This document shows positions 1 through 6,478 of a stretch of DNA of 18,417 bases, in pieces. The stretch is from positions 1-18,417 of the forward strand of contig CAYZFD010000030.1 in NCBI GenBank assembly GCA_964477735.1, given 5' to 3'. Position 1 is the stretch's first letter. Each line of letters begins with the position of its first letter. A program made the translations under genes and the position numbers. Below the pieces are notes generated by a model, which was not told the origin of the DNA, made no database searches, and worked only from the letters and a program-made list of their open reading frames with translations. The DNA is from CAYZFD01 sp964477735 (lineage in GTDB: Bacteria > Bacteroidota > Bacteroidia > Flavobacteriales > Flavobacteriaceae).

Positions 1-1
1 T

Positions 2-1003
2 TTAAAGTAATTGGAATCCTTCAACATAGGGATCTTCCTTGTCTAAAATAATGGTATTGTAGCCTGTAACCTGTGCCCAACCCTGAATGCTTGGAATGAT
101 GGCGGGCTTTCCTGCCAATTGGGTTGTGCCTTCAATTTTACCGATGAATTGAGAACCAATAATGCTTTCATGAATAAATGAATCCCCAATTTGGAGCTTC
201 CCTTCTTCGAACCATTGCGCCATCCTGGCAGATGTTCCTGTTCCACATGGTGATCGATCTATAGCCTTGTCGCCATAAAAAACAGCATTACGTGCCGTGG
301 CTTCAGATGAGATGGTGGTACCGGTCCACAGCACGTGGCTTAAACCAGAGATGTTAGGGTCAATTGGGTGATGAAATTCATAGCGGTCATTCAATTCTTT
401 TCTTAAAGATCTACTCCAACGTATGAGTTGATCGACTGTATAGTTTTCTAGACCTTTAAAATTGGGCTGCGGATCTACGATTGCATAAAAGTTACCCCCA
501 TAGGCCACATCTAAATATAGCACACCCAGCTCTGGACAACTAGCTTTTAGTTTAGTGGCTGCTAAAAAGGACGGAACATTCTTGAAGCGTACCCATCTAA
601 CTTTTTCATTTTCCTCCTTAAATATCACTTCAAGCAAACCTGCAGGGGTTTCTATACGCAATCGGCCTTTTTCCTTGGGGCTGATGATTTTTTCTTGAAT
701 AAGCACAGTAACTGTTCCTATGGTTCCATGTCCACACATGGGCAAACATCCACTGGTTTCGATAAACAAAATACCGCAATCATTGTTAGAGTCGGTGGGT
801 GGATAAATCATGCTACCACTCATCATGTCATGACCGCGGGGCTCGAACATCAAACCCTTTCGAATCCAATCAAATTCAGCTAAAAAATGTAATCTCTTTT
901 CGGCCATTGTAGCCCCCACCAATTTGGGCTCCCCTTTGGTTACTACCCGCACCGGATTTCCGCATGTGTGCGCATCAATACATTCAAAAAGATACTTGTT
1001 CAT
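2..1003 (-). CDS. 4-hydroxyproline 2-epimerase (proline racemase family)
   Basis: This 333-residue protein belongs to the cofactor-independent proline racemase family. Both catalytic cysteines are visible: Cys90 in MCGHGTIG and Cys253 in DRSPCGTGTSA. Having both argues for an epimerase/racemase rather than trans-3-hydroxy-L-proline dehydratase, in which the second Cys is a Thr. The GHGTIG form of the first motif is typical of 4-hydroxyproline epimerases, which convert trans-4-hydroxy-L-proline to cis-4-hydroxy-D-proline in the cytoplasm. Its neighbours supply the deaminase and semialdehyde dehydrogenase steps of the same pathway, which supports this substrate. It is the third gene of a minus-strand operon, 33 bp after the aldehyde dehydrogenase. 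The length is normal and the gene is complete, with its TAA stop at the window edge. The missing D-hydroxyproline oxidase/dehydrogenase may lie beyond that edge. Confidence 0.9.
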   Translation of the reverse strand: MNKYLFECIDAHTCGNPVRVVTKGEPKLVGATMAEKRLHFLAEFDWIRKGLMFEPRGHDMMSGSMIYPPTDSNNDCGILFIETSGCLPMCGHGTIGTVTVLIQEKIISPKEKGRLRIETPAGLLEVIFKEENEKVRWVRFKNVPSFLAATKLKASCPELGVLYLDVAYGGNFYAIVDPQPNFKGLENYTVDQLIRWSRSLRKELNDRYEFHHPIDPNISGLSHVLWTGTTISSEATARNAVFYGDKAIDRSPCGTGTSARMAQWFEEGKLQIGDSFIHESIIGSQFIGKIEGTTQLAGKPAIIPSIQGWAQVTGYNTIILDKEDPYVEGFQLL

Positions 1004-1036
1004 ATTGTTTCACAAACATTTAAGCTGGTCATTGAT

Positions 1037-2539
1037 TCAATTTTTCGTGTTTGGAAGTATATCTTTTAAGCTTTCCGGGAAGTTTTGATAGGCCACTGGT
1101 CTTGTCCAACGCGCCAAAGCATCATGCCCAACAGCACCGAAACGACTGTCTGTAGAAGCAGGATAGGGCCCTCCGTGTTGCATCGCTTTACTAACAGCTA
1201 CGCCCGTGGGCACACCATTAAAAATAAGTCTCCCCACTCGATTGGTGATGGTTTGAACAAATTCTTTTTCGGATTTCAACTCCGTTTCGTTAGCGAAAAT
1301 TGAACCCGTCAACTGGCCATGGAGCGACGCAATGGCTTTTTGCATTTCTGGCAAAGAACCACAGCTGACCAACAAACAAAATGGGCCAAAAACTTCTTCT
1401 TGTAAACGCTGATCCGAGATGAATTTTGCTGCAGTGGTCTTCATTATAGTTTGGGAAGCAAATTGTGGAGCTGTCGCCCCTTCGTGCTCCATCACAAGCT
1501 GCGCATCAAGATCATGAATAAACATCTGGCGTTTGACTTCAAAAGCACGATGCAAATCGGGGTGAATCATGCAGCTAGGCGTATGCTGGTGCAATGCTTT
1601 GGCCATGGCAGCTGAAAAATGTGTGAAATCGGATCCTTCAAGTCCAAAAATAATGCCAGGGCTGGTGCAAAACTGCCCAACGCCCAACAGTATAGAATCT
1701 GCTAAAGTTTTTGCAATTTCTTGGGCATCATCATGGAGTTTTCCCGGAAACAATACCACAGGGTTCACACTCCCCATTTCGGCAAAAACGGGAATGGGTT
1801 CTGGTCGGGCTGAAGCCAAATCATAGAGCGCTCGTCCCCCACTAATGCTCCCTGTAAAGCCAACGGCTTTTATGGCAGGATTGGAAACTAAAAACTGGCC
1901 AATTTCAATATTGGCGCTGTTTAGATTCGAAAAAACACCTGTTGGCATTTGAGTTTTATGGGCTGCCTTAACGATGGCCCTAGAAACCAAATCACCGGTG
2001 CCTGCGTGAAGGGGATGTCCTTTCACTATAACAGGGCAACCTACGGCCAAGGCAGAAGCCGTGTCTCCTCCGGCTGTGGAATAGGCCAAGGGAAAATTAC
2101 TGGCACCAAAAACAACTACAGGACCCAAGGGTATCTGGGTTTTAACCAAGTTGTTAGCTTCATCGGATCGCTTTTGATGCCATGATTCGTTTTCGGCCAA
2201 ATCGGCATACAACCTAAGTTGAAACTGCGTACGACCCAACTCACCTTCAGCTCTTGCTTTTGGCAGGGCGGTTTCGGCAGTATATCGTTGAACAATCGCT
2301 ACCCTAATTTGTTCCATTTCATCAGCAATGGTTCGTAAAAACAAAGCTCTCTGGGTTCCGGAAATGGCAGCATACTTGAAAAAATCTTGTTGAGCCAACA
2401 TCACTGCTCTTGCAGCTTCATCTATAGTAGCTTCTACAATATCTCCTTCTAAATGCTTGTTGGCTAAAGGGTTAAAAGTTTGAAAACTTTTATTCCCCAA
2501 TGCAGATTCCTGACAAGCAACAGTGTTTGAAATTCTCAT
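1037..2539 (-). CDS. Aldehyde dehydrogenase, probable 2-oxoglutarate semialdehyde (2,5-dioxovalerate) dehydrogenase
   Basis: This is a 500-residue NAD(P)-dependent aldehyde dehydrogenase of full family length. Visible motifs are Asn148 in FGASNFP (oxyanion hole), Lys173 in IVKGHP (cofactor site), the general base Glu254 in VFAEMGSVNP and the nucleophile Cys291 in GQFCTSPG. The GQFCTSPG variant and the FNGVPTGVAV stretch near the C-terminus are typical of the branch that oxidises 2-oxoglutarate semialdehyde to 2-oxoglutarate. That is the last step of hydroxyproline breakdown and also of some pentose and glucarate pathways. It sits one base after the DapA-family gene and just before the epimerase, so all three are probably translated from one mRNA. 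The substrate is inferred from family and neighbours; the fold and chemistry are certain. Confidence 0.88.
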   Translation of the reverse strand: MRISNTVACQESALGNKSFQTFNPLANKHLEGDIVEATIDEAARAVMLAQQDFFKYAAISGTQRALFLRTIADEMEQIRVAIVQRYTAETALPKARAEGELGRTQFQLRLYADLAENESWHQKRSDEANNLVKTQIPLGPVVVFGASNFPLAYSTAGGDTASALAVGCPVIVKGHPLHAGTGDLVSRAIVKAAHKTQMPTGVFSNLNSANIEIGQFLVSNPAIKAVGFTGSISGGRALYDLASARPEPIPVFAEMGSVNPVVLFPGKLHDDAQEIAKTLADSILLGVGQFCTSPGIIFGLEGSDFTHFSAAMAKALHQHTPSCMIHPDLHRAFEVKRQMFIHDLDAQLVMEHEGATAPQFASQTIMKTTAAKFISDQRLQEEVFGPFCLLVSCGSLPEMQKAIASLHGQLTGSIFANETELKSEKEFVQTITNRVGRLIFNGVPTGVAVSKAMQHGGPYPASTDSRFGAVGHDALARWTRPVAYQNFPESLKDILPNTKN

Positions 2540-2540
2540 A

Positions 2541-3440
2541 TCAATTGAATTGGGGGCGGTTTTCTAAAGCTTTTTGAATGATTTCTAAGACCTTACTTCT
2601 TTCATACCCTTCCAGAGGTAAACGTGGTGCTCGAACATGTTCAGTCCCAATTCCGGTGAGGCTTGCTGCAAGCTTGATGTTTTGTACCAATCTTGGGTTA
2701 ACATCGAGTTCTAGCAAAGGAAAAAACCACTCATTTAGTACTCTCGCTTGATTATAGTCTTTGTTTTTAACATAATTGTACAAGGCTACGGTTTCTGCAG
2801 GAAAAGCATCCACCAATCCTGCGACCCAGCCATCGGCGCCTAGCATTAAGGATTCCATGGCTAGAGTATCTACGCCTGTTAAGATTTTTAAATCAGTTCC
2901 AAAAGCGTTGCGGAAGCGCACCACATTTGTGGTATCACGTGTTGATTCTTTAACGGCCTGAATGTTGGAGTGTTTTAGAAGTTTCTCAAACATGTTGATC
3001 GTAATTTCAATTCCATAATCAACAGGATTGTTATAGATCATGATTGGAAGCTCGGTGCTTTCGGCCAAAGTTGAAAAATAAGAAACGGTTTCTCGATCAC
3101 TAGCTTTATAGCGCATTGGGGGTAGGATCATAAGCCCGTGAGCACCATTTTGTTCTGCCATTCGAATGGCTTCCAAAGCAGCTTTGGTTGACGCTTCCGC
3201 GACATTAACAATCACGGGGAGGTCTTTAGGGGAAAGCGCTAGGGCCAACTGCGTGAGTTCGTTTATTTCAACCTGGCTGAGGGTGCTGGCTTCGCCTAAT
3301 GACCCAGCCAATATCAGTCCGTGAACACCAGCTTTTATTTGTGCTTTGGCATTCATCTCAAACATGTTAAAATCAATGGTGTCTTCGGCTGTAAAGGGGG
3401 TGAGCAGTGCAGGCATAACGCCTTTCCATTCTACATTCAT
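2541..3440 (-). CDS. DapA-family lyase, probable 1-pyrroline-4-hydroxy-2-carboxylate deaminase
   Basis: This 299-residue protein is a class I (Schiff-base) aldolase/lyase of the dihydrodipicolinate synthase family. The Schiff-base lysine is Lys164 in AVKEST, and the conserved tyrosine is Tyr136 in MIYNNP. The N-terminal GSLGEASTL segment matches the substrate-carboxylate loop of the family, which is GTTGE in true DapA. The S/L variant and the gene context argue against a lysine-biosynthesis role. Flanked by a 4-hydroxyproline epimerase and a semialdehyde dehydrogenase, the best reading is the deaminase/dehydratase that makes 2-oxoglutarate semialdehyde from 1-pyrroline-4-hydroxy-2-carboxylate. 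It is the first gene of the operon. A -7 box lies 26-33 bp upstream of the ATG. An N-acetylneuraminate-lyase-like or deoxyglucarate dehydratase activity cannot be excluded. Confidence 0.82.
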   Translation of the reverse strand: MNVEWKGVMPALLTPFTAEDTIDFNMFEMNAKAQIKAGVHGLILAGSLGEASTLSQVEINELTQLALALSPKDLPVIVNVAEASTKAALEAIRMAEQNGAHGLMILPPMRYKASDRETVSYFSTLAESTELPIMIYNNPVDYGIEITINMFEKLLKHSNIQAVKESTRDTTNVVRFRNAFGTDLKILTGVDTLAMESLMLGADGWVAGLVDAFPAETVALYNYVKNKDYNQARVLNEWFFPLLELDVNPRLVQNIKLAASLTGIGTEHVRAPRLPLEGYERSKVLEIIQKALENRPQFN

Positions 3441-3465
3441 AGGGCTAAGTATTTTAAGGTTTTGA

Positions 3466-3473
3466 CAAAAATA
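3466..3473 (-). promoter_or_regulatory. Bacteroidota -7 promoter box for the hydroxyproline operon
   Basis: On the minus strand this reads TATTTTTG, an exact match to the Bacteroidota housekeeping -7 consensus TAnnTTTG. It would start transcription about 20 bases before the ATG of the DapA-family gene. I see no good TTG -33 element at the expected distance, so the assignment rests on the -7 box and its position. Confidence 0.4.
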
Positions 3474-3533
3474 ATTAAATTAGAGTGTGTAGTTTTATGT
3501 TTATTGCATATTTTGTGTATTATTTTTTGCAAT

Positions 3534-4661
3534 TTATAAATTTAGCATAAAAAGGTTCGATGCAATACCGTCAGTTAGATACTTTCCTTTTGGCGTGGCC
3601 ACTAAACATTCCTTATTCCACTCCAACAGTCCGTCTTGAATGTGGACCTTACTTTCCTGTAATAAATATTCTGCAAAGCGAGGTCCTAGATCCAATTTAA
3701 TTTTTTCCAAAGAGATCCCCCACATGGTTCTCAATCCCGTCATGACAAACTCATTATATCGATCAACTTTTGTGAGTTTTTCTGTTGTATTTGGCAACAA
3801 TCCACTTTCGATGCTTTTGATATATTGAACGTTGTTGGCCACATTCCATGATCGATAAACAAGATCGAAACTATGTGCCGAAGGTCCAATGCCCAAATAG
3901 GGTTTTCCCTGCCAGTAGGCCGTATTGTTTGCTGAAAAATAGCCTGTTTTACCAAAATTTGAAAGCTCATAATGCACAAAATTATTTCTGTTGGCAAACG
4001 CAGAGAGTTGGTTGAATTGTGCCCAAACTTCACTTTCATCGAGTGGAGTAATCAAGCCTTTATAAATAAAATTTTGAAGTGCTGTTTTAGGCTCAACGGT
4101 TAGCGCATAGGCAGATAAATGTGGAACATCAAAGTCTTGCACAACAGACAAGTTTTGATCCCAGTCTTCTAAACTACTTTCAGGCATTCCATAAATTAAA
4201 TCCACAGAAAGATTGTCGAAGATCACACGACTTTGCTCGAGACATTTTATTGCTTGAGTGCTATCATGCGCTCGATTCATCATTTTTAATTCTCGATCGT
4301 GGAAAGATTGAATGCCCAAACTTAGCCTATTAATTCCCTCGGTTTTTAGATGCTTTAGCTTATTGAAGTCCAAATCATCAGGATTGGCCTCTAGGGTGAT
4401 TTCGGCCTTTGGATGAACATGATAGTGTTGATGAATGGTTTTAAGAATTGAAGCCAGTTCAACAGGTTGCAATAAGGAAGGCGTTCCTCCACCAAAATAG
4501 ATGGTTTCGATTTGGTTTTGATTTGTAGGGGCGCGCATCGTTAACTCTTTTTCAATTGCACCTAACAAAGCTTTTGTGTGCTTGAATGAAGTAGAGAAAT
4601 GAAAATCGCAATAGTGACAGGCCTGCCTACAAAAAGGAATATGTATGTAAATCCCTGCCAC
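3534..4661 (-). CDS. hemW: HemW-like radical SAM heme chaperone
   Basis: This 375-residue radical SAM protein opens with the iron-sulfur motif Cys11-x3-Cys15-x2-Cys18 (CRQACHYC). The SAM-binding FGGGTPS follows at about residues 56-62, and GINRLSLGIQSF falls near residue 120. The length and the lack of the extra N-terminal region of HemN fit HemW, the heme-binding chaperone once annotated as oxygen-independent coproporphyrinogen III oxidase. It acts in the cytoplasm or at the membrane and delivers heme to respiratory proteins. The start codon lies 2 bp after the ruvC stop, so the two are co-transcribed and probably translationally coupled. It is the last gene of the lipoprotein-ruvC-hemW operon. 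No convincing terminator follows in the 93 bp before the next gene. A true coproporphyrinogen dehydrogenase role is less likely. Confidence 0.9.
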   Translation of the reverse strand: MAGIYIHIPFCRQACHYCDFHFSTSFKHTKALLGAIEKELTMRAPTNQNQIETIYFGGGTPSLLQPVELASILKTIHQHYHVHPKAEITLEANPDDLDFNKLKHLKTEGINRLSLGIQSFHDRELKMMNRAHDSTQAIKCLEQSRVIFDNLSVDLIYGMPESSLEDWDQNLSVVQDFDVPHLSAYALTVEPKTALQNFIYKGLITPLDESEVWAQFNQLSAFANRNNFVHYELSNFGKTGYFSANNTAYWQGKPYLGIGPSAHSFDLVYRSWNVANNVQYIKSIESGLLPNTTEKLTKVDRYNEFVMTGLRTMWGISLEKIKLDLGPRFAEYLLQESKVHIQDGLLEWNKECLVATPKGKYLTDGIASNLFMLNL

Positions 4662-4663
4662 TT

Positions 4664-5224
4664 TTATTTCTTAATACGGTGCGCCTCTTGCTTCACAAAA
4701 GAAGCCCAACCGCTAAACTTTTTGTCTGAGCTTTGTTTGCCAGCGTTATAAAAGTGACAAACTGCAGCAGCCAAACCATCTGTTGAATCTAAATTTTTAG
4801 GAAGGGTTTTAAGTTTTAAAAGGCTCTGAAGCATTTTAGCCACTTGTTCTTTGCTAGCATTACCATTGCCTGTTATGGCCATTTTAATTTTTTTTGGGGA
4901 ATATTCCGTAATGGGAATGCCTCGGGAGAGTCCTGCGGCCATAGCAACACCCTGTGCACGACCTAACTTCAACATGGATTGCACATTTTTTCCGAAAAAG
5001 GGTGCTTCAATGGCGATTTCATCAGGGTGAAAACTGTCGATCAGTTCTAGTGTACGCTCAAAAATATGCTTAAGACGAAGATAGTGATCGTCATATTTGT
5101 TAAGCTTAAGCTCATTGAGCTGCAAAAAATCCATCTGACTACCCACAACCTTGATTAACCCAAAACCCATAATGGTGGTGCCTGGGTCTATTCCGAGAAT
5201 TATGGTTTCTTTTATTTGGGTCAT
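4664..5224 (-). CDS. ruvC: RuvC, crossover junction endodeoxyribonuclease
   Basis: This 186-residue protein is the housekeeping Holliday-junction resolvase, working with RuvAB in recombinational repair. The full catalytic set is present: Asp13 in LGIDPGTT, Glu73 in AIEAPFFGKN, and the C-terminal pair Asp146 and Asp149 in LDSTDGLAAAVCH. The length is slightly above the E. coli enzyme because of a short basic C-terminal tail (AHRIKK). It sits 7 bp after the lipoprotein gene and 2 bp before hemW, on one minus-strand transcript. It is a useful in-window contrast: here the RNase H-fold acidic residues are all kept, while in the Cas9 RuvC domain about 1.3 kb away they are all lost. Confidence 0.95.
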   Translation of the reverse strand: MTQIKETIILGIDPGTTIMGFGLIKVVGSQMDFLQLNELKLNKYDDHYLRLKHIFERTLELIDSFHPDEIAIEAPFFGKNVQSMLKLGRAQGVAMAAGLSRGIPITEYSPKKIKMAITGNGNASKEQVAKMLQSLLKLKTLPKNLDSTDGLAAAVCHFYNAGKQSSDKKFSGWASFVKQEAHRIKK

Positions 5225-5231
5225 CTCAATA

Positions 5232-5702
5232 TCAGTTCAAAGGTTGAAAAGTTATGGGCAAGCGATACTGGCTAGCCACAGGAAAACCTATGTTGGTCTT
5301 GGTAGCAGGTAGTGCTCTCGGAAGTGTTGCCACTGTGTTTTCGAGCGTGGCATTTAAATTCGGAAAGGCTTTTCTTAGAACATCACTACACTCAAAGGAA
5401 ATCAAGGAGAATTGTCCTTCACTTGAAATCTCTAATTGTATTAACAGCACCTCTTCTGAACTGATGTTATGGAGGGGTTCTAATTTTGATAAATGCTCTT
5501 GAAAAATGAAATGAATCGTTTGAAAAAAACATTGGTTTCTGGCCCACTCGCCTGAAAGGCTATCGCAATTCTTAAACGAAGGGACTTCATCCGCATCTGA
5601 CCATAAAATTGCTTCGGACGAAACTTGGTCACGATTAAAAATTGATCCATCGCAAGACAAGACCAAAATCCCTAACAACAAAATCATTTTTGCTTTCACC
5701 AC
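5232..5702 (-). CDS. Small lipoprotein with TonB-C-terminal-like domain
   Basis: This 156-residue protein has a short hydrophobic signal sequence followed by a lipobox (LVLSC, Cys17), so it is probably lipidated and exported. The mature part has a Cys46...Cys58 pair and then a segment (about residues 60-155) resembling the C-terminal domain of Bacteroidota TonB-like proteins: a helix (FIFQEHL), a strand (VLLIQLEISSEGQFS), and a later leucine/alanine-rich helix before a final strand. There is no proline-rich spacer and no inner-membrane anchor beyond the signal, so it is not a standard energy transducer. Two in-frame GTG codons (5700-5702 and 5697-5699) and an internal ATG at residue 6 all give a plausible signal peptide, so the exact start is uncertain. 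It is the first gene of the operon with ruvC and hemW. The function is unknown. Confidence 0.75.
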   Translation of the reverse strand: MVKAKMILLLGILVLSCDGSIFNRDQVSSEAILWSDADEVPSFKNCDSLSGEWARNQCFFQTIHFIFQEHLSKLEPLHNISSEEVLLIQLEISSEGQFSLISFECSDVLRKAFPNLNATLENTVATLPRALPATKTNIGFPVASQYRLPITFQPLN

Positions 5703-5740
5703 GACGTGAAATTACAAAAAAGCATGCGTTGATTCAACCA

Positions 5741-5772
5741 TTTGCAAGATGAAAAATTAATTCATATTTTTA
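5741..5772 (+). promoter_or_regulatory. Promoter of the DUF456 gene
   Basis: A TTTG -33 element at 5741-5744 is followed after 20 bp by TATTTTTA at 5765-5772, which matches 7 of 8 positions of the Bacteroidota consensus TAnnTTTG. Transcription would start a few bases before the ATG at 5782, giving an almost leaderless mRNA. Confidence 0.4.
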
Positions 5773-5781
5773 AAGTAATTT

Positions 5782-6282
5782 ATGGAGTTGGCATTGTTTC
5801 TTCTCGGGTTGTTTTTGGTCTTAGTAGGTGTTGCTGGTAGTTTTCTGCCTGTAATACCAGGCCCTATCACCAGTTGGTTTGGACTTTGGGCCCTTCATGC
5901 CACCGATGCTGTACCTGACAATTGGAGGTTTTTGTGGATCACTCTTGCCGTTGCTATTGTCATTTTTGTTTTAGACTATGCCATCCCATTGCTAGGCACT
6001 AAAAAATTAGGAGGCACCAAAGCGGGTATAATTGGCACAGGCATTGGTCTTGTATTTGGCTTGCTGTTTATGGGACCTTTTGGTGTGATAATTGGGCCAT
6101 TTATTGGGGCATTTGCCGGGGAATTTAGTCAGCATAAAAACAGTGCTCATGCGTTGAAAGCTGCTCTTGGCTCTTTTATTGGTTTTTTAACCGGAACCCT
6201 ACTTAAATTTGGAACAGCTTTTGTTTTTCTCATTCTTTTTGTGGTTAAAGCATGGCCACACGTGGGCGCATTATTGTCCTGA
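5782..6282 (+). CDS. DUF456 family membrane protein
   Basis: This 166-residue hydrophobic protein matches the DUF456 family. The hallmark is the opening hydrophobic helix with a VIPGPITSWFGLWALH-type loop, followed by a glycine-rich central pair of membrane segments (KLGGTKAGIIGTGIG and GPFGVIIGPFIGAF). I see about four membrane segments, at residues 2-24, 45-68, 78-112 and 128-162. It is predicted to sit in the inner membrane, and no biochemical function is established for the family. It is the only plus-strand protein gene of the window. It is divergent from the lipoprotein-ruvC-hemW operon and convergent with cas9. The ATG is preferred because it directly precedes the first membrane segment. 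Confidence 0.88.
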   Translation: MELALFLLGLFLVLVGVAGSFLPVIPGPITSWFGLWALHATDAVPDNWRFLWITLAVAIVIFVLDYAIPLLGTKKLGGTKAGIIGTGIGLVFGLLFMGPFGVIIGPFIGAFAGEFSQHKNSAHALKAALGSFIGFLTGTLLKFGTAFVFLILFVVKAWPHVGALLS

Positions 6283-6298
6283 AATCCCCAAGGAAGAC

Positions 6299-6347
6299 TT
6301 TTTTATCAAATAACATCAAATCACAATACTATACTTTTGATAAAAAA
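6299..6347. repeat. Perfect 12-bp inverted repeat around the second repeat core
   Basis: Arms TTTTTTATCAAA (6299-6310) and TTTGATAAAAAA (6336-6347) are perfect reverse complements around a 25-base loop. The loop holds the shared core CAAATCACAATA (6317-6328). The stem is AT-only apart from one G-C pair. It could be an RNA hairpin presenting the core, or simply a weak bidirectional terminator between the convergent DUF456 and cas9 genes. The long loop is unusual for a terminator. Confidence 0.65.
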
Positions 6348-6371
6348 TCGTTTAAACCTTGCTAGGTTATA

Positions 6372-6431
6372 TTTCTATTTTGTGTATTTAATTACAAATC
6401 ACAATAAATTTTAACTTATACAAAATAGAAA
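6372..6431. repeat. Perfect 12-bp inverted repeat around the first repeat core
   Basis: Arms TTTCTATTTTGT (6372-6383) and ACAAAATAGAAA (6420-6431) are perfect reverse complements around a 36-base loop that contains the core CAAATCACAATA (6395-6406). The arm sequence is unrelated to that of the neighbouring inverted repeat, so the pairing, not the sequence, is shared. A further short inverted pair, CTATTTT (6453-6459) with AAAATAG (6466-6472), lies between this element and the cas9 stop. Confidence 0.65.
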
Positions 6432-6478
6432 CTAATAAGGTTACCAACCGGTCTATTTTAAATGAAAAATAGCACCTA

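Larger units (their letters stand above)
6281..6435 (-). CRISPR. Degenerate two-unit CRISPR-like element downstream of cas9
   Basis: Two copies of a 12-base core, TATTGTGATTTG on the minus strand, begin 78 bp apart (6406 and 6328, read downwards). Bacteroidota type II-C arrays usually have about 47-bp repeats and 30-bp spacers, a period of 77-78 bp, and from memory their repeats begin GTTGTGATTTG. Beyond the core the two units diverge strongly, so a repeat finder would probably miss them. The plus strand over each unit resembles the anti-repeat of the tracrRNA-like gene at 9930-9960. The second unit (6299-6328) matches it at 21 of 30 ungapped positions, with CATC, two mismatches, then ATCACAATA. 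The first (6378-6407) matches at the outer 12 (10 of 12) and inner 10 positions. This suggests genuine but diverged guide repeats. Decay of a dead array is the alternative. Confidence 0.5.

Noticed and set aside
3740..4039. A 99-codon minus-strand ORF inside hemW
   Set aside because: It is in another frame of a clearly conserved gene and its protein shows no recognisable pattern.
6332..6339. Plus-strand TACTTTTG as a promoter reading toward the 3' end of cas9
   Set aside because: It matches TAnnTTTG but has no -33 element, and half of it is the arm of the inverted repeat. In such AT-rich DNA a lone box is weak evidence.
6453..6472. CTATTTT/AAAATAG hairpin as the cas9 terminator
   Set aside because: The stem is only 7 bp, nearly all A-T, and is not followed by a T-run on the cas9 strand. 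It was kept only as a note under the neighbouring inverted repeat.
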